The position numbers and the translations under genes are program-made. Positions 37,372-46,529 of a DNA stretch of 64,000 nt are shown one piece after another; position 1 is the stretch's first letter; the number at the start of each line of letters is the position of its first letter. The notes beneath the pieces are model-generated. The model was not told where the DNA came from, did not search any database, and saw only the letters and a program-made list of their open reading frames with translations. The stretch lies in contig JARHVB010000020.1 in the NCBI GenBank assembly GCA_029222685.1, positions 99,502 through 163,501 on the forward strand, written 5' to 3'. Source of the DNA: Terripilifer ovatus. Lineage in GTDB: Bacteria > Pseudomonadota > Alphaproteobacteria > Rhizobiales > Beijerinckiaceae.

Positions 37372-37553
37372 TCAAATCCTCCCGTCTTTGCGCGATCGGG
37401 CCAGTTCTGTCGCAGGCCTTTATCGAGACTTGTCAGCTTGCAGGATTGCGCCCTGCGGCGCAACCGCAACATGTCGATTATGTCGTCGGCCTATGCCAGG
37501 GGGTTATGTCTTGCGCTTTACCTCTTGGCAGTTACACCCTGCCGGCCATGACA

Positions 37554-38354
37554 TCATGCCTTTGCCGCCTCCGGCGGCAATTCACCCTTGAAGGCCAGAT
37601 AGCCGCCATCGACCAGCAGGTCCGTGCCGGTGATGAACGAGGCTTCGTCGCTGGCGAGAAACGCCGCGGCGAACGCCACCTCGTCGATATGGCCGGTGCG
37701 GCCGACGAGATGGGCTGGCCCGCGGATGCGCCTGGCGTTTTCACGAGATCCATAGCTGCGGGTGCTGCGCTCGGTATCGATGGAACCCGGCGAAATCGTA
37801 TTGGCGCGGATGTTGTCGGTCGCCAGTTCGACGGCGAGACATTTGGTCAACTGGATAAGCGCCGCCTTGGTCGTCGAATAGGCGGCGCGCAGCGGCACGC
37901 CGATATGGCCGAGTTGCGAGGCGATGTTGACGATGGCGCCGCCGCCGGCATTGCGCATGAACGGCGCAGCATATTTGGCGGTCAGGAAACTCGCCGTCAG
38001 ATTGATCGCCAGGGCCTCGTTCCAGACGCTGAGCGGCTGATCCTCGACGCACTGACGCGGCGTATCAGCCGCCGCCACATTCACCAGCGTCGTCAATTTG
38101 CCGAACAAATCCGCAGCCTTGGCCACACCACGTTCGCACTCTCGCTCGACCGCCACATCAAGCGCGATCGACGCGGCCACGCCGCCGGCGGTGCGAATGT
38201 CGTCGGCAACCGATTCCGCCGCCGCCGGCCGCAGATCGGCAACCAGGACGCTCGCGCCCTCAAGCGCAAACCGACGGGCGATCGCACCGCCAATTTCCCC
38301 GCCGCCCCCGACGATCAGCGCAACCCGCCCGTGCAAACGCTTGTCCCTCGACAT
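37554..38354 (-). CDS. Short-chain dehydrogenase/reductase
   Basis: 266 residues from the ATG at 38352-38354, which has GGGAGG upstream; the frame is open further but has no ribosome site. Nucleotide-binding loop GGGGEIGGAIARRF, catalytic Ser in NIASQLGHIG, the YSTTK active-site pair, and the C-terminal FITGTDLLVDGGYLAF are typical of classical NAD(P)-dependent SDRs. Substrate unknown. It is divergent from the TctC gene at 38468 and lies 182 bp upstream of the TctC at 36337 in the same direction. Confidence 0.9.
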   Translation of the reverse strand: MSRDKRLHGRVALIVGGGGEIGGAIARRFALEGASVLVADLRPAAAESVADDIRTAGGVAASIALDVAVERECERGVAKAADLFGKLTTLVNVAAADTPRQCVEDQPLSVWNEALAINLTASFLTAKYAAPFMRNAGGGAIVNIASQLGHIGVPLRAAYSTTKAALIQLTKCLAVELATDNIRANTISPGSIDTERSTRSYGSRENARRIRGPAHLVGRTGHIDEVAFAAAFLASDEASFITGTDLLVDGGYLAFKGELPPEAAKA

Positions 38355-38467
38355 TTCAGGCCTCCCGGATTGGTGTTCAAACCAGATTGTGTCGGCATCC
38401 ATTGGGCACTATACCGCGCCCAGCCGTCTACACGAAAAGGACGCATCCCAAGCAATCCGGAGGAACC

Positions 38468-39508
38468 ATGATCGTCCGCCTCACTGTGCTTTCCCTGGCA
38501 GCGGGCATTGCCGCTACCCCCGCCGCTGCTCAGTCGCCCGAGGCCTTCTACAAGGGCCGAAAGATGGACATGATCATCGGCTATTCGAGCGGCGGAACCT
38601 ATGATCTTTACGCCCGCCTCCTGGCCCGCCACCTGCCGGACTATATTCCCGGCAATCCCGTCATCATTCCGCGCAACATGCCCGGCGGCGGCAGCCGCAC
38701 AGCGACCGCCTGGGTCTATTCGGCCGCGCCGAAAGACGGCACCGTGCTCGCCACCGGCGACCAGTCGATCGCCATCGCCCAGGCCCTTGGCGATCCGCAG
38801 ATCCGGTTTGACGTGAACAAGCTGATCTACATCGGCAACATCAACAAGGACAACAATACGACCGTCGCCTGGTACACATCCGGCATCAAGACGATCGAGG
38901 ATGCGAAGAAGCAGGAAGTCACGGCCGGCGCCACCGGTGGCTCGACGTCCTCACAATATCCCAAGGCGATGAACGCGCTGCTGGGCACCAAGTTCAAGAT
39001 CATCCTCGGCTATCCCGGCGGCAATGACATCAACATCGCGCTCGAGCGCGGCGAAGTCGCCGTACGCGGCTCCAACACATGGTCGTCGTGGAAATCGACG
39101 CACCCCGATTGGCTGCGCGACAAGAAGATCAACATTCTCGTCCAGATCGGCCTCGAGAAAGCGCCCGATCTGCCCGACGTGCCGCTGCTCATGGATCTTG
39201 CGAAGAACGATGAAGATCGCGCGGTGCTGAAACTTCTGTCGGCGCCGACCGACATCGGCCGCCCGTTTTACACCGCGCCCGACACGAACCCGGAACGGGT
39301 GAAGGTGCTGCGCGCCGCCTTCGACGCCATGGTCGCCGACCCGAAATTCCTAGCACAGGCAAAAGCCGAGAATTTCGACATCGATCCGGTCAGCGGCGAG
39401 AAGCTGCAGCAGATCGTCGCCGAGATCGTCGCGGCGCCGCCGGCCATCGCCAAGCGCCTGAATGAGATCATCGGTGCTGTCGACCAGAATACGAGTTCAA
39501 AACGCTAG
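38468..39508 (+). CDS. TctC-family periplasmic receptor
   Basis: 346 residues from the ATG at 38468 (GGAGGA upstream). Signal peptide cleaved after ATPAAA (about residue 21). Mature start QSPEAFYKGRKMDMIIGYSSGGTYDLYAR, then PRNMPGGGSRTA, APKDGTV and LGTKFKIILGYPGG, placing it in the same subgroup as the receptors at 36337 and 43048. The next gene, a class II aldolase, starts 19 bp after its stop; receptor and enzyme look co-transcribed. Confidence 0.92.
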   Translation: MIVRLTVLSLAAGIAATPAAAQSPEAFYKGRKMDMIIGYSSGGTYDLYARLLARHLPDYIPGNPVIIPRNMPGGGSRTATAWVYSAAPKDGTVLATGDQSIAIAQALGDPQIRFDVNKLIYIGNINKDNNTTVAWYTSGIKTIEDAKKQEVTAGATGGSTSSQYPKAMNALLGTKFKIILGYPGGNDINIALERGEVAVRGSNTWSSWKSTHPDWLRDKKINILVQIGLEKAPDLPDVPLLMDLAKNDEDRAVLKLLSAPTDIGRPFYTAPDTNPERVKVLRAAFDAMVADPKFLAQAKAENFDIDPVSGEKLQQIVAEIVAAPPAIAKRLNEIIGAVDQNTSSKR

Positions 39509-39527
39509 TAAAAGCCAGGAGAAACCA

Positions 39528-40289
39528 GTGACAGCAGCCTCCACCAACGGACTTTCCAACTCGCTCGCGAAACTGCGCCGCGAGGCGGCGATCACTTCGC
39601 GCATTCTGGTGATGGAAGGCCTGCTCGATTATTCGGGCCATGTCAGCGTGCGCGTTCCCGGCAAGGACGCTTATTACATTCAGCCCTCGACCGACCCGCG
39701 CTCCGATGTCGACCCCGACCGCATGATCATGGTCGATTTCGACGGCAATATCCTGGAAGGCGCGGAGCGCCGCCCGCCGTTCGAAATTCCGATCCACGGC
39801 GAAATCTATCGCGCCCGCCCCGACGTGCAATCCGTCCTCCATTGCCACATGGAACTGGCGATCTGGTTCACCATGATGGAGGGCGTGCAGCTCGTGCCGA
39901 TGCGCTCGCGTGCGGCGCGCTGGGTCAGCGGCATTCCCACCAGCAATGATCCGACGCACATCAAGACGAAGGAACAGGGCGAGATCCTGGCCCGCGATCT
40001 CGGCCCGCATCACGCGGCGCTGATGCGCGCCCACGGCGTCGTCATGGTGGCTGAATCTGCACCCGCCCTTCTTGTCGACGCCGTCCATTTCGACGAGAAC
40101 GCCAAGGCGCAGATGCAGGTGCTGCAGGCCGGCCAGAAGCCTGTGCCGCTGAGCAGGCAGGAACTCGATCTGCTGGAAAAATCCGAGATGCGCGAATTCC
40201 ACGTCGGCAAGCTCTGGAACTACTACCTGCGCAAGGCCGAGAAGGCCGGCGTGATTTCGTCCGAATGGGCGAAAGAAGAACAGGCGTAA
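39528..40289 (+). CDS. Class II aldolase/adducin-family protein
   Basis: 253 residues from a GTG start (AGGAG 8 bp upstream). Zinc ligands of the class II aldolase/epimerase fold are visible in VLHCHMEL and in MRAHGVVMV; the HGEIYRARPDV stretch is also typical. Members act as aldolases, epimerases or decarboxylases on sugar or hydroxy-acid derivatives; the exact reaction cannot be read. Directly downstream of a TctC gene, a pairing seen again at 50358-52181. Confidence 0.88.
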   Translation: MTAASTNGLSNSLAKLRREAAITSRILVMEGLLDYSGHVSVRVPGKDAYYIQPSTDPRSDVDPDRMIMVDFDGNILEGAERRPPFEIPIHGEIYRARPDVQSVLHCHMELAIWFTMMEGVQLVPMRSRAARWVSGIPTSNDPTHIKTKEQGEILARDLGPHHAALMRAHGVVMVAESAPALLVDAVHFDENAKAQMQVLQAGQKPVPLSRQELDLLEKSEMREFHVGKLWNYYLRKAEKAGVISSEWAKEEQA

Positions 40290-40301
40290 TCTGCTGTACA
40301 G

Positions 40302-40439
40302 GACGCCCTCGTCCTTCGAGACGCAACGCTTACGAGCGTTGCTACTCAGGATGAGGGCTTTTGTTGACGTCGTACAATCAGCGAAGAAGCCTCCATCCTG
40401 AGGAGCGCCTGAAAGGCGCGCCTCGAAGGACGGGGCGTC
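40302..40439. repeat. Pair of inverted interspersed repeats (CCTCATCCTGAGGAG... family)
   Basis: Two units in opposite orientation: 40302-40358 (reads GCCCTCATCCTGAGTAGCAA on the minus strand and ends CTCGAAGGACGAGGGCGTC) and 40389-40439 (CCATCCTGAGGAGCGCC ... CCTCGAAGGACGGGGCGTC). Each unit contains an internal hairpin (CAACGCT/AGCGTTG; GGCGCG). The same family occurs at 63757-63913. They fill the gap between the convergent aldolase and solute-binding-protein genes. Confidence 0.85.
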
Positions 40440-40461
40440 AGCTTCAACCGATGCAACAGTC

Positions 40462-41496
40462 CTACTTGTAAATCTTCTTCGCCAGCGCCAGCCCTTCGTC
40501 CTGCCGGTCCGGGTCCGTCGTGCCGAGCAGCTTCGCATTGGCGAACGGCCGCACCTCTTCAGGAATCTTGTCGTCAAGGCCGGCGCGGGTGATGCCCATG
40601 CCGCTCTTCGCCCATAAAAGCTCCGCCTCTTCCGACATCGAGAAGTCTATATAGAGCCGCGCTGCATTGGGATGCGGCGCATTGCGCATCAGCACATTGC
40701 CGTAAAGCACAAAGGGCACGCCTTCTGTGGGGATCACCGGCTTCACCGGCAGGCCCTTCAGGTTGGCGATGTCGTTGAGGATGAAGGGAACATAGATCGG
40801 GAATTCGCCACGGGCGACCCTGCGCCCGGCTTCACGCATGTCGCGCGTGAACGACGGCTCGTTCTTCGCCAGCTCCTCGTGGAATTTCTCTCCCAGGCCC
40901 GGCGCGTTCCATTGCGCGAAGAACATCAGGTAACCGCCGCCGATGGCGCGCATATCGTCCGAGAGAATCTTGCCTTTCCATTTCGGATTGGCGAGATCGG
41001 CCCAGCTTTTCGGCTCGTCGTCCGGCTTCACCATCGAGGTGTTGACCAGCATCCCGTAAGGAATGGTCATTACCGGCCCGAACAGGCCGTTGCTCGTCAT
41101 CCTGGCGAACTCGGGCTTCAGACCCTTGAGATTGGGCGTCGCATCATGCACCACATAGGTCTTGTCCTCGCGCGCGATCAGCCGCGCCTGCCCTTCCGAA
41201 GTATAGGTGACATCGGCGATGAAGCGGCCCGCGCCTTGCTCCACACGCGCGCGCTCGCGGATGTCGGAGCCGCGGCCTTCGAGCACGTTGACCGTGATGC
41301 CGTATTTCTTCTCGAATGCCTGGACGTTGGCCTTCAATGTTGGGTCTCCGACAAGCGCCGTATAGAGAACAAGCTGCTTCTCGTTCTTTGCGTCAGCAAT
41401 CGCCTTCTCCCAGGCCGCATCCTGTGCGACGGCCGAACCGGCCAGCATGCCCAATACGATCGCGACAGCTGCGCGCATCCCCATTTTATGGCTCAT
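40462..41496 (-). CDS. Orphan ABC-type extracellular solute-binding protein (iron/AfuA-like fold)
   Basis: 344 residues from the ATG at 41494-41496 (GGGAGGGAAGGG upstream). Signal peptide cleaved after GSAVA (about residue 24). The mature domain resembles bacterial SBP family 1/6 (AfuA/FutA-type): KQLVLYTALVGDP, GKILSDDMRAIGGG and a C-terminal YIDFSMSEEAELLWAKSG. These bind ferric iron, phosphonates or small organics. No permease or ATPase gene is adjacent; instead it follows an FAD oxidoreductase gene by 25 bp. Confidence 0.85.
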   Translation of the reverse strand: MSHKMGMRAAVAIVLGMLAGSAVAQDAAWEKAIADAKNEKQLVLYTALVGDPTLKANVQAFEKKYGITVNVLEGRGSDIRERARVEQGAGRFIADVTYTSEGQARLIAREDKTYVVHDATPNLKGLKPEFARMTSNGLFGPVMTIPYGMLVNTSMVKPDDEPKSWADLANPKWKGKILSDDMRAIGGGYLMFFAQWNAPGLGEKFHEELAKNEPSFTRDMREAGRRVARGEFPIYVPFILNDIANLKGLPVKPVIPTEGVPFVLYGNVLMRNAPHPNAARLYIDFSMSEEAELLWAKSGMGITRAGLDDKIPEEVRPFANAKLLGTTDPDRQDEGLALAKKIYK

Positions 41497-41521
41497 CGAC
41501 CCTTCCCTCCCTGTCTTCAAT

Positions 41522-42886
41522 TCAATGCCTGTTGCGGTCTGCGCCGCCGCCATCGGTGCGATCGAGATTGGCGGACAGGCGCTTCTGCAGCGCGCCGATG
41601 TCGATCTGCTGCACGCTGCCCGCCCCCGCCAGATCGAGCGCGTGAGCCGCCGCCGCGCCCATCGCCATGCACGGCCCCATCACCCGTACGCTCGACAGCG
41701 CCGCGAGATCGGCATCGATGCAGCGCCCTGCAGCGCAGAGATTGTCGGCATCCTCGGGGATCAGCGAGCCGAGCGGAATATAGTGAGCATGATCCGGCGG
41801 GAACGTCTGCCAGGCATAGCCGGCGCTCTGGTCGTGCAATTCGACCGGCCAGGCGGTGCGGCCGATGGCGTCGTGATGACGATAGCCGCGGCGCACTTCA
41901 TCGAGCGTTAACTGATGGCGGCCGACGATCCAGCGCGTCTGCCTGATGCCCGGCATGCCATAGCTGCGGACTTTCGCCTGGCCGAAACAGTCGGGGAACT
42001 GTTCCATCAGAAAGCGCACCGAGACGTCTGCCTGAGCCTTGCCCTCCAACGTCGACTTCGAGGCGGCGAGCGGCTCCAGCGGCGTTTCCGTATGCGTCAT
42101 GTTGAGCACGGCAATGTTGCGGCCGGGAATGACGAAAGAGACGCAATTGCGGCGCAATAGCCCGTAAGCATCGCCCTTCTCTTCCATCTTCGCCGCAAGC
42201 TGCGCGCGCGTCGGATGCGCCGCTTCGTTGATGTTCTCGACGACGACCATCTGCGTGCCGAACACCGGCTGGCCTTCCGGCTCGCGGCAGGCGAAACCGC
42301 CGAGCCAGGCCAGCGCCGCATCGCCCGAGGCGTCGACGAAGCCCGTCGCCTCGACGTTCACATCGCCATAGCGTGTTGCAAGTTCCAGCGCCTTCACGCG
42401 TCGGCCGTCGCGCACGACGCCGCGCATGATCGCGCCGAGAATGGTGACGATGCCGGATTTGCGCACGCTCTCCTCGACCCAGCGGCCGAGCGCGATCTCG
42501 TCGTAATAGACTACGGTCGTCACCGGACCATGCCGGTAATACAGCGCCTTGTCCTGCGCGCCGAGGTCACGAAGGATGTCGTCGGCGATGCCGTGGGTGA
42601 ACTGATAGCCATAGTCGCCGTTGGAATAGAGGCCGCAGAACGTGCCGATGATCGAATTGACCGCCTGCCCGCCGAGCACCGGCAGCGAATCCACCAGCAC
42701 GACCTTGCGGCCAAGGCGCGCCGCCTCGATCGCCGCCGAAATACCGGCAGCGCCCGAGCCGACGACGCAGATATCGCATGTCACCTTCTGCGGTCCCGCG
42801 CCCGCATCGCGGCGTACGACTCTTGTACCGGTGGCGACCTCGCCTGACGTCTCGGGATTGGAATGTTCCGAATGCGCGAGACCCAT
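41522..42886 (-). CDS. FAD-dependent oxidoreductase
   Basis: 454 residues. Dinucleotide-binding motif VVGSGAAGISAAIEAARLGRKVVLVDS at about 41-67, the GGQAVNS stretch, GFVDASGDAALAWL, and the C-terminal NLCAAGRCIDADLAALSSVRVMG that completes the FAD site. This fits the FAD_oxidored group related to fumarate-reductase/tricarballylate-dehydrogenase-like flavoproteins. Substrate unknown. It is transcribed with the downstream solute-binding protein gene and divergent from a TctC gene. Confidence 0.85.
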   Translation of the reverse strand: MGLAHSEHSNPETSGEVATGTRVVRRDAGAGPQKVTCDICVVGSGAAGISAAIEAARLGRKVVLVDSLPVLGGQAVNSIIGTFCGLYSNGDYGYQFTHGIADDILRDLGAQDKALYYRHGPVTTVVYYDEIALGRWVEESVRKSGIVTILGAIMRGVVRDGRRVKALELATRYGDVNVEATGFVDASGDAALAWLGGFACREPEGQPVFGTQMVVVENINEAAHPTRAQLAAKMEEKGDAYGLLRRNCVSFVIPGRNIAVLNMTHTETPLEPLAASKSTLEGKAQADVSVRFLMEQFPDCFGQAKVRSYGMPGIRQTRWIVGRHQLTLDEVRRGYRHHDAIGRTAWPVELHDQSAGYAWQTFPPDHAHYIPLGSLIPEDADNLCAAGRCIDADLAALSSVRVMGPCMAMGAAAAHALDLAGAGSVQQIDIGALQKRLSANLDRTDGGGADRNRH

Positions 42887-43047
42887 CCCTGCGTTCCTCC
42901 TGGCTGCAGCGGCAGGTTAGCGGCGGTCATCTGGCGAGAAAAGCGAAATATGCCGGCCTGCGACAGGCCGCTATCAAGTTCAGCCCACAGCCGTTATCTT
43001 GGCCGGCAGGCCGGACCAATACCGGCACATTGAGGAAGGGAACAACT

Positions 43048-44088
43048 GTGGGCAAGATCATAGCCGCCGCTTTATTGGTTCTGTTCGTCGCCGGCGCACA
43101 ACACGGCGCGCAGGCGCAGGAAGCCATCGCCCAGTTCTACAAGGGCAAAACCATCACAGTCATTGTGGGCACATCGGCCGGCGGCGGCTACGACACCTAT
43201 GCGCGCACATTCGCGCGCTTCATGGGCAGGCATCTCGCCGGTGCCCCGACGATCGTCGTCGCCAACATGCCCGGCGCCGGCAGCAACATCATGGCCGCCA
43301 ATGTCGCCGTCACTGCGCCGAAGGACGGCAGCGTGATCGGCGCGCCGTTCTCGACGCAGCCCTTGTCCGGCATTCTCGAAGATGCGGCGCGTTTGCGCTA
43401 CGATCCGGTGAAGCTGAACTATCTCGGCAGCGCGACGACGGATTATTTCCTCTGTGTCGCCAATCCCTCGGCACCCGCAAAGACATTCCCCGATACGTTC
43501 AAGACGGAGATCGTCATGGGCGGCACCGCCGAGACCGGCTCCACCGGCTACCTGCCGGTCATGCTCAACAATGTCCTCGGCACGAAGTTCAAGCCGGTCT
43601 TCGGTTATCCCGGCAGCCGCGAAATCATGGCGGCCATCGAGAAGGGCGAGCTGCACGGCATGTGCGGCATCAATCTCGCCAGCATCAAATCGCAATATGC
43701 CAACCTGATGAGCGAGAACAAGATTCACATCATCGTGCAGGAGAGCGCCAACGGCGTCGAAGAACTGAACAAGCTGGGCATTCCCAGAACCATGGACTTC
43801 GCCAAGACCGACGAACAGCGCGCCATCATGGACATCATCTATTCGCAGGAAATCTATGCACGGCCCTATTTCGTCGCACCCGAGACGCCGAAGGACCGGG
43901 TGGAAGCCCTGCGCAAGGCGTTCATGGATACCTGGAAAGATCCGGACCTGCTGGTCGAAATGAAACGGATGAGCCTCGACGCCGATCCGACCTCGGGCGA
44001 GGACCTGCAGAAGCTGCTGGCAAAAGTCTACGCCTCGCCGCCGGATATCATCGCCAAGACGAAAGAGGCGATCAAGGTGAAGCGGTAG
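43048..44088 (+). CDS. TctC-family periplasmic receptor
   Basis: 346 residues from the GTG at 43048 (GAGGAAGGG upstream). Signal peptide to about HGAQA (residue 23). Mature start QEAIAQFYKGKTITVIVGTSAGGGYDTYAR, with VANMPGAGSNIMAA, APKDGSVIG and LGTKFKPVFGYPG: same subgroup as the receptors at 36337 and 38468. It stands alone on its strand, divergent from the FAD oxidoreductase/SBP pair, and is followed by a strong hairpin. Confidence 0.92.
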   Translation: MGKIIAAALLVLFVAGAQHGAQAQEAIAQFYKGKTITVIVGTSAGGGYDTYARTFARFMGRHLAGAPTIVVANMPGAGSNIMAANVAVTAPKDGSVIGAPFSTQPLSGILEDAARLRYDPVKLNYLGSATTDYFLCVANPSAPAKTFPDTFKTEIVMGGTAETGSTGYLPVMLNNVLGTKFKPVFGYPGSREIMAAIEKGELHGMCGINLASIKSQYANLMSENKIHIIVQESANGVEELNKLGIPRTMDFAKTDEQRAIMDIIYSQEIYARPYFVAPETPKDRVEALRKAFMDTWKDPDLLVEMKRMSLDADPTSGEDLQKLLAKVYASPPDIIAKTKEAIKVKR

Positions 44089-44133
44089 GCCGCTCATCCG
44101 ACCCTTGCTGCGCGAGGGTCGGATGAGGGCGGC
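44089..44133. terminator. Strong hairpin between convergent genes
   Basis: GCCGCTCATCCGACCCT (44089-44105) pairs with AGGGTCGGATGAGGGCGGC (44115-44133). It starts at the base after the TctC stop and ends 10 bp before the rluD stop. There is no U-tract on either strand, so it may be a bidirectional terminator of weak efficiency or a transcript-stabilising stem. Confidence 0.6.
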
Positions 44134-44142
44134 CTGCATCAA

Positions 44143-45255
44143 CTACTCGCCCCTCAGCGCCTCGATCAATTGCATCATGTCCTGCGGCGGCTCGCTCTCG
44201 AACGACAGCGGCTCGCCGGTCACCGGATGATCGAAGCCGAGCCTTGCTGCGTGCAGCGCCTGCCGCCCAAGGCTTTCGAGCAGCGGACGCGCCGGCTCGT
44301 TCAGCAGGCCCGCCTTGGTGCGGAAGCCGCCGGCGTAGAGTGCATCGCCCAATATGGGGTTACCGAGATGGGTCATGTGCACGCGGATCTGATGCGTCCG
44401 TCCGGTCTCGAGCCGGCAGCGCACGAGGCTCGCGACCGGCGTGCCGTTGATGCCGTTGAATGTTTCTTCCACCTGCCAATGGGTGATCGCCTCGCGGCCA
44501 CGATCATTGCGCACGACGGCGTGTTTCTCCCGATGCACCGGATGACGGCCGACCGGCGCATCCACAGTGCCGCTGAGGCGGCGCAGTACGCCCCAGACCA
44601 GCGCCAGATATTCACGGTCGAGATTCATGGTGCGACCATGGTCGGCGAACAGCGCCGCCAGGCCCTGGTGCGCTGCATCGGTCTTGGCAACAGCGAGCAA
44701 GCCCGACGTGTCCTTGTCGATGCGATGGACGATGCCCGGCCGCTTGACGCCGCCGATGCCCGAAAGGGAATCGCCGCAATGGGCGATCAGCGCGTTGACC
44801 AGTGTGCCTGTCTCGTGGCCCGCAGCGGGATGGACGACCAGTCCTGGCGGCTTGTCGATGATGATGAGATGCTCGTCTTCAAAGACGACATTGAGCGGAA
44901 TATTCTCCCCCATCGGTTCCGCAGCCGCCGCCGCGGGAATGTCGACGGCGATGGTCTGGCCGGCGCGCACCTTGGCCTTCGTGTCGGTGACGGTGCGGCC
45001 ATCGACCGTGACAAGCCCGTCCTCGATCAGCGACTGGATGCGCGTGCGCGACAGGGCCTCGTCCGCCGCGTCGGCGAGGCCGGCGAGATAACGGTCGAGC
45101 CGCTGCCCGGCCGCATCCGCGTCGACCACATGCCGGCGCAGGCCCGCCTCCGGCGTGGCAAGCAGCCGGTGCGGCGCCGCCTCGGCCGGCTCGGGCTTCT
45201 CGACAGGAAGATAACGGAGGGCCGTCTGATGACGGCGTTTTGCATGCTGGTTCAT
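44143..45255 (-). CDS. rluD: Ribosomal large subunit pseudouridine synthase RluD-type
   Basis: 370 residues from the ATG at 45253-45255. An N-terminal S4 RNA-binding domain (about 50-110: QRLDRYLAGL, RTRIQSLIEDG) is followed by the pseudouridine synthase domain with catalytic Asp180 in the HRIDKDTSGLLAVAKT motif and the LETGRTHQIRVH signature. RluD modifies helix 69 of 23S rRNA; assignment to RluD rather than RluA/C rests on the overall RluA-family architecture with the S4 domain and is likely but not certain. Divergent from the flavoprotein gene at 45301. Confidence 0.9.
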   Translation of the reverse strand: MNQHAKRRHQTALRYLPVEKPEPAEAAPHRLLATPEAGLRRHVVDADAAGQRLDRYLAGLADAADEALSRTRIQSLIEDGLVTVDGRTVTDTKAKVRAGQTIAVDIPAAAAAEPMGENIPLNVVFEDEHLIIIDKPPGLVVHPAAGHETGTLVNALIAHCGDSLSGIGGVKRPGIVHRIDKDTSGLLAVAKTDAAHQGLAALFADHGRTMNLDREYLALVWGVLRRLSGTVDAPVGRHPVHREKHAVVRNDRGREAITHWQVEETFNGINGTPVASLVRCRLETGRTHQIRVHMTHLGNPILGDALYAGGFRTKAGLLNEPARPLLESLGRQALHAARLGFDHPVTGEPLSFESEPPQDMMQLIEALRGE

Positions 45256-45300
45256 GCCACAGGGATAGCACGCGGCGGCGAATGATACTAAGGGTCGTCG

Positions 45301-46524
45301 ATGTCTCACCCCCATTCCGGCACTGCAATCGTCATCGGCGGCGGACCGGCGGGCCTTATGGCCGCCGAAATCCTGGCCCGCAACCATCTAAACGTCACAG
45401 TTTATGACCGGATGCCATCGCTGGCGCGTAAATTCCTGCTTGCCGGCCGCGGCGGCCTCAACCTCACCCACAGCGAGCCGCTGGAGCGGTTCATGCAGGC
45501 CTATGGCGCGGCGGCAGAGCACCTGCGGCCGTTCATCGAGGCGTTTCCGCCCCAAGCCCTGCGCGCCTGGAGCGAAGACCTCGGCGTTCCGACCTTCGTC
45601 GGCTCCAGCGGCCGTGTCTTCCCAAAGAGTTTCAAGGCTTCACCCTTGCTGCGCGCGTGGCTGCGCCGGCTGGAGAGTCTCGGCGCGAGGGTGCAATACC
45701 GCCATCGCTTCGACGGCTTCGATGCACAGGGCCGCGCCCTGTTTACCAATGGCACCGGCGAGCAGATCATCGTGGCAGCAGACGCCACCGTGCTGGCGCT
45801 TGGCGGCGCATCCTGGCCACGTCTCGGCTCAGACGGCGGCTGGAGGCAGACGCTTGCGGCAGCCGGCATGACCATCGCTCCGCTGCGGCCTTCCAACTGT
45901 GGCTTCGAGATCGACTGGTCACCGCAACTGCAACGCTTCGCCGGCGCACCGCTGAAGAATGTCGCTTTATCGTTTGGGCCACGCACGGTGCGCGGCGAAG
46001 CGATGATCGCCGGCTATGGCCTTGAAGGCGGCAGCGTCTATGCCCTGTCGGGTCCACTGCGCGACGCCATCGCCCAGGACGGCTCGGCCACGCTGCATGT
46101 GGATCTGCGCCCGGATGTCAGCGCCGAGGCGCTCACCAGCAAGCTCGCGGCCGACCGCGGTAAAGCCTCCTTGTCGAATTTCCTGCGCAAGGCGGCTGGC
46201 CTGACGCCCCAGGCGATTGCGCTGCTGCGCGAGGCTGGTCCTTTGCCTGTCGAGCCGGCGCTCCTCGCCGCACGCATCAAGCATCTGCCGCTCAAACTCG
46301 AGCGTCCGCGTCCGATCGCCAGAGCCATCTCAAGCGCCGGCGGCGTCGCCTTCGAAGACGTCGACAATGGCCTCATGCTCAAGCGGATGCCGGGTGTTTT
46401 TGTCGCCGGCGAAATGCTCGATTGGGAAGCGCCCACCGGCGGCTATCTGCTGCAGGCCTGCTTCTCGACGGGGTTCGCAGCGGGCGAAGCAGCGGCGAAG
46501 TGGGTGAAGCGCGACAAGGGCTGA
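45301..46524 (+). CDS. HI0933/BaiN-like flavoprotein
   Basis: 407 residues. FAD-binding GxGxxG is in AIVIGGGPAGLMAAEILARN, followed by KFLLAGRGGLNLTHSEP, which marks the HI0933-like family, and ending with VFVAGEMLDWEAPTGGYLLQ. Members are annotated as NAD(P)/FAD-dependent oxidoreductases; reaction unknown. Its ATG lies 45 bp from the divergent rluD start. Confidence 0.88.
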   Translation: MSHPHSGTAIVIGGGPAGLMAAEILARNHLNVTVYDRMPSLARKFLLAGRGGLNLTHSEPLERFMQAYGAAAEHLRPFIEAFPPQALRAWSEDLGVPTFVGSSGRVFPKSFKASPLLRAWLRRLESLGARVQYRHRFDGFDAQGRALFTNGTGEQIIVAADATVLALGGASWPRLGSDGGWRQTLAAAGMTIAPLRPSNCGFEIDWSPQLQRFAGAPLKNVALSFGPRTVRGEAMIAGYGLEGGSVYALSGPLRDAIAQDGSATLHVDLRPDVSAEALTSKLAADRGKASLSNFLRKAAGLTPQAIALLREAGPLPVEPALLAARIKHLPLKLERPRPIARAISSAGGVAFEDVDNGLMLKRMPGVFVAGEMLDWEAPTGGYLLQACFSTGFAAGEAAAKWVKRDKG

Positions 46525-46529
46525 GAGAC

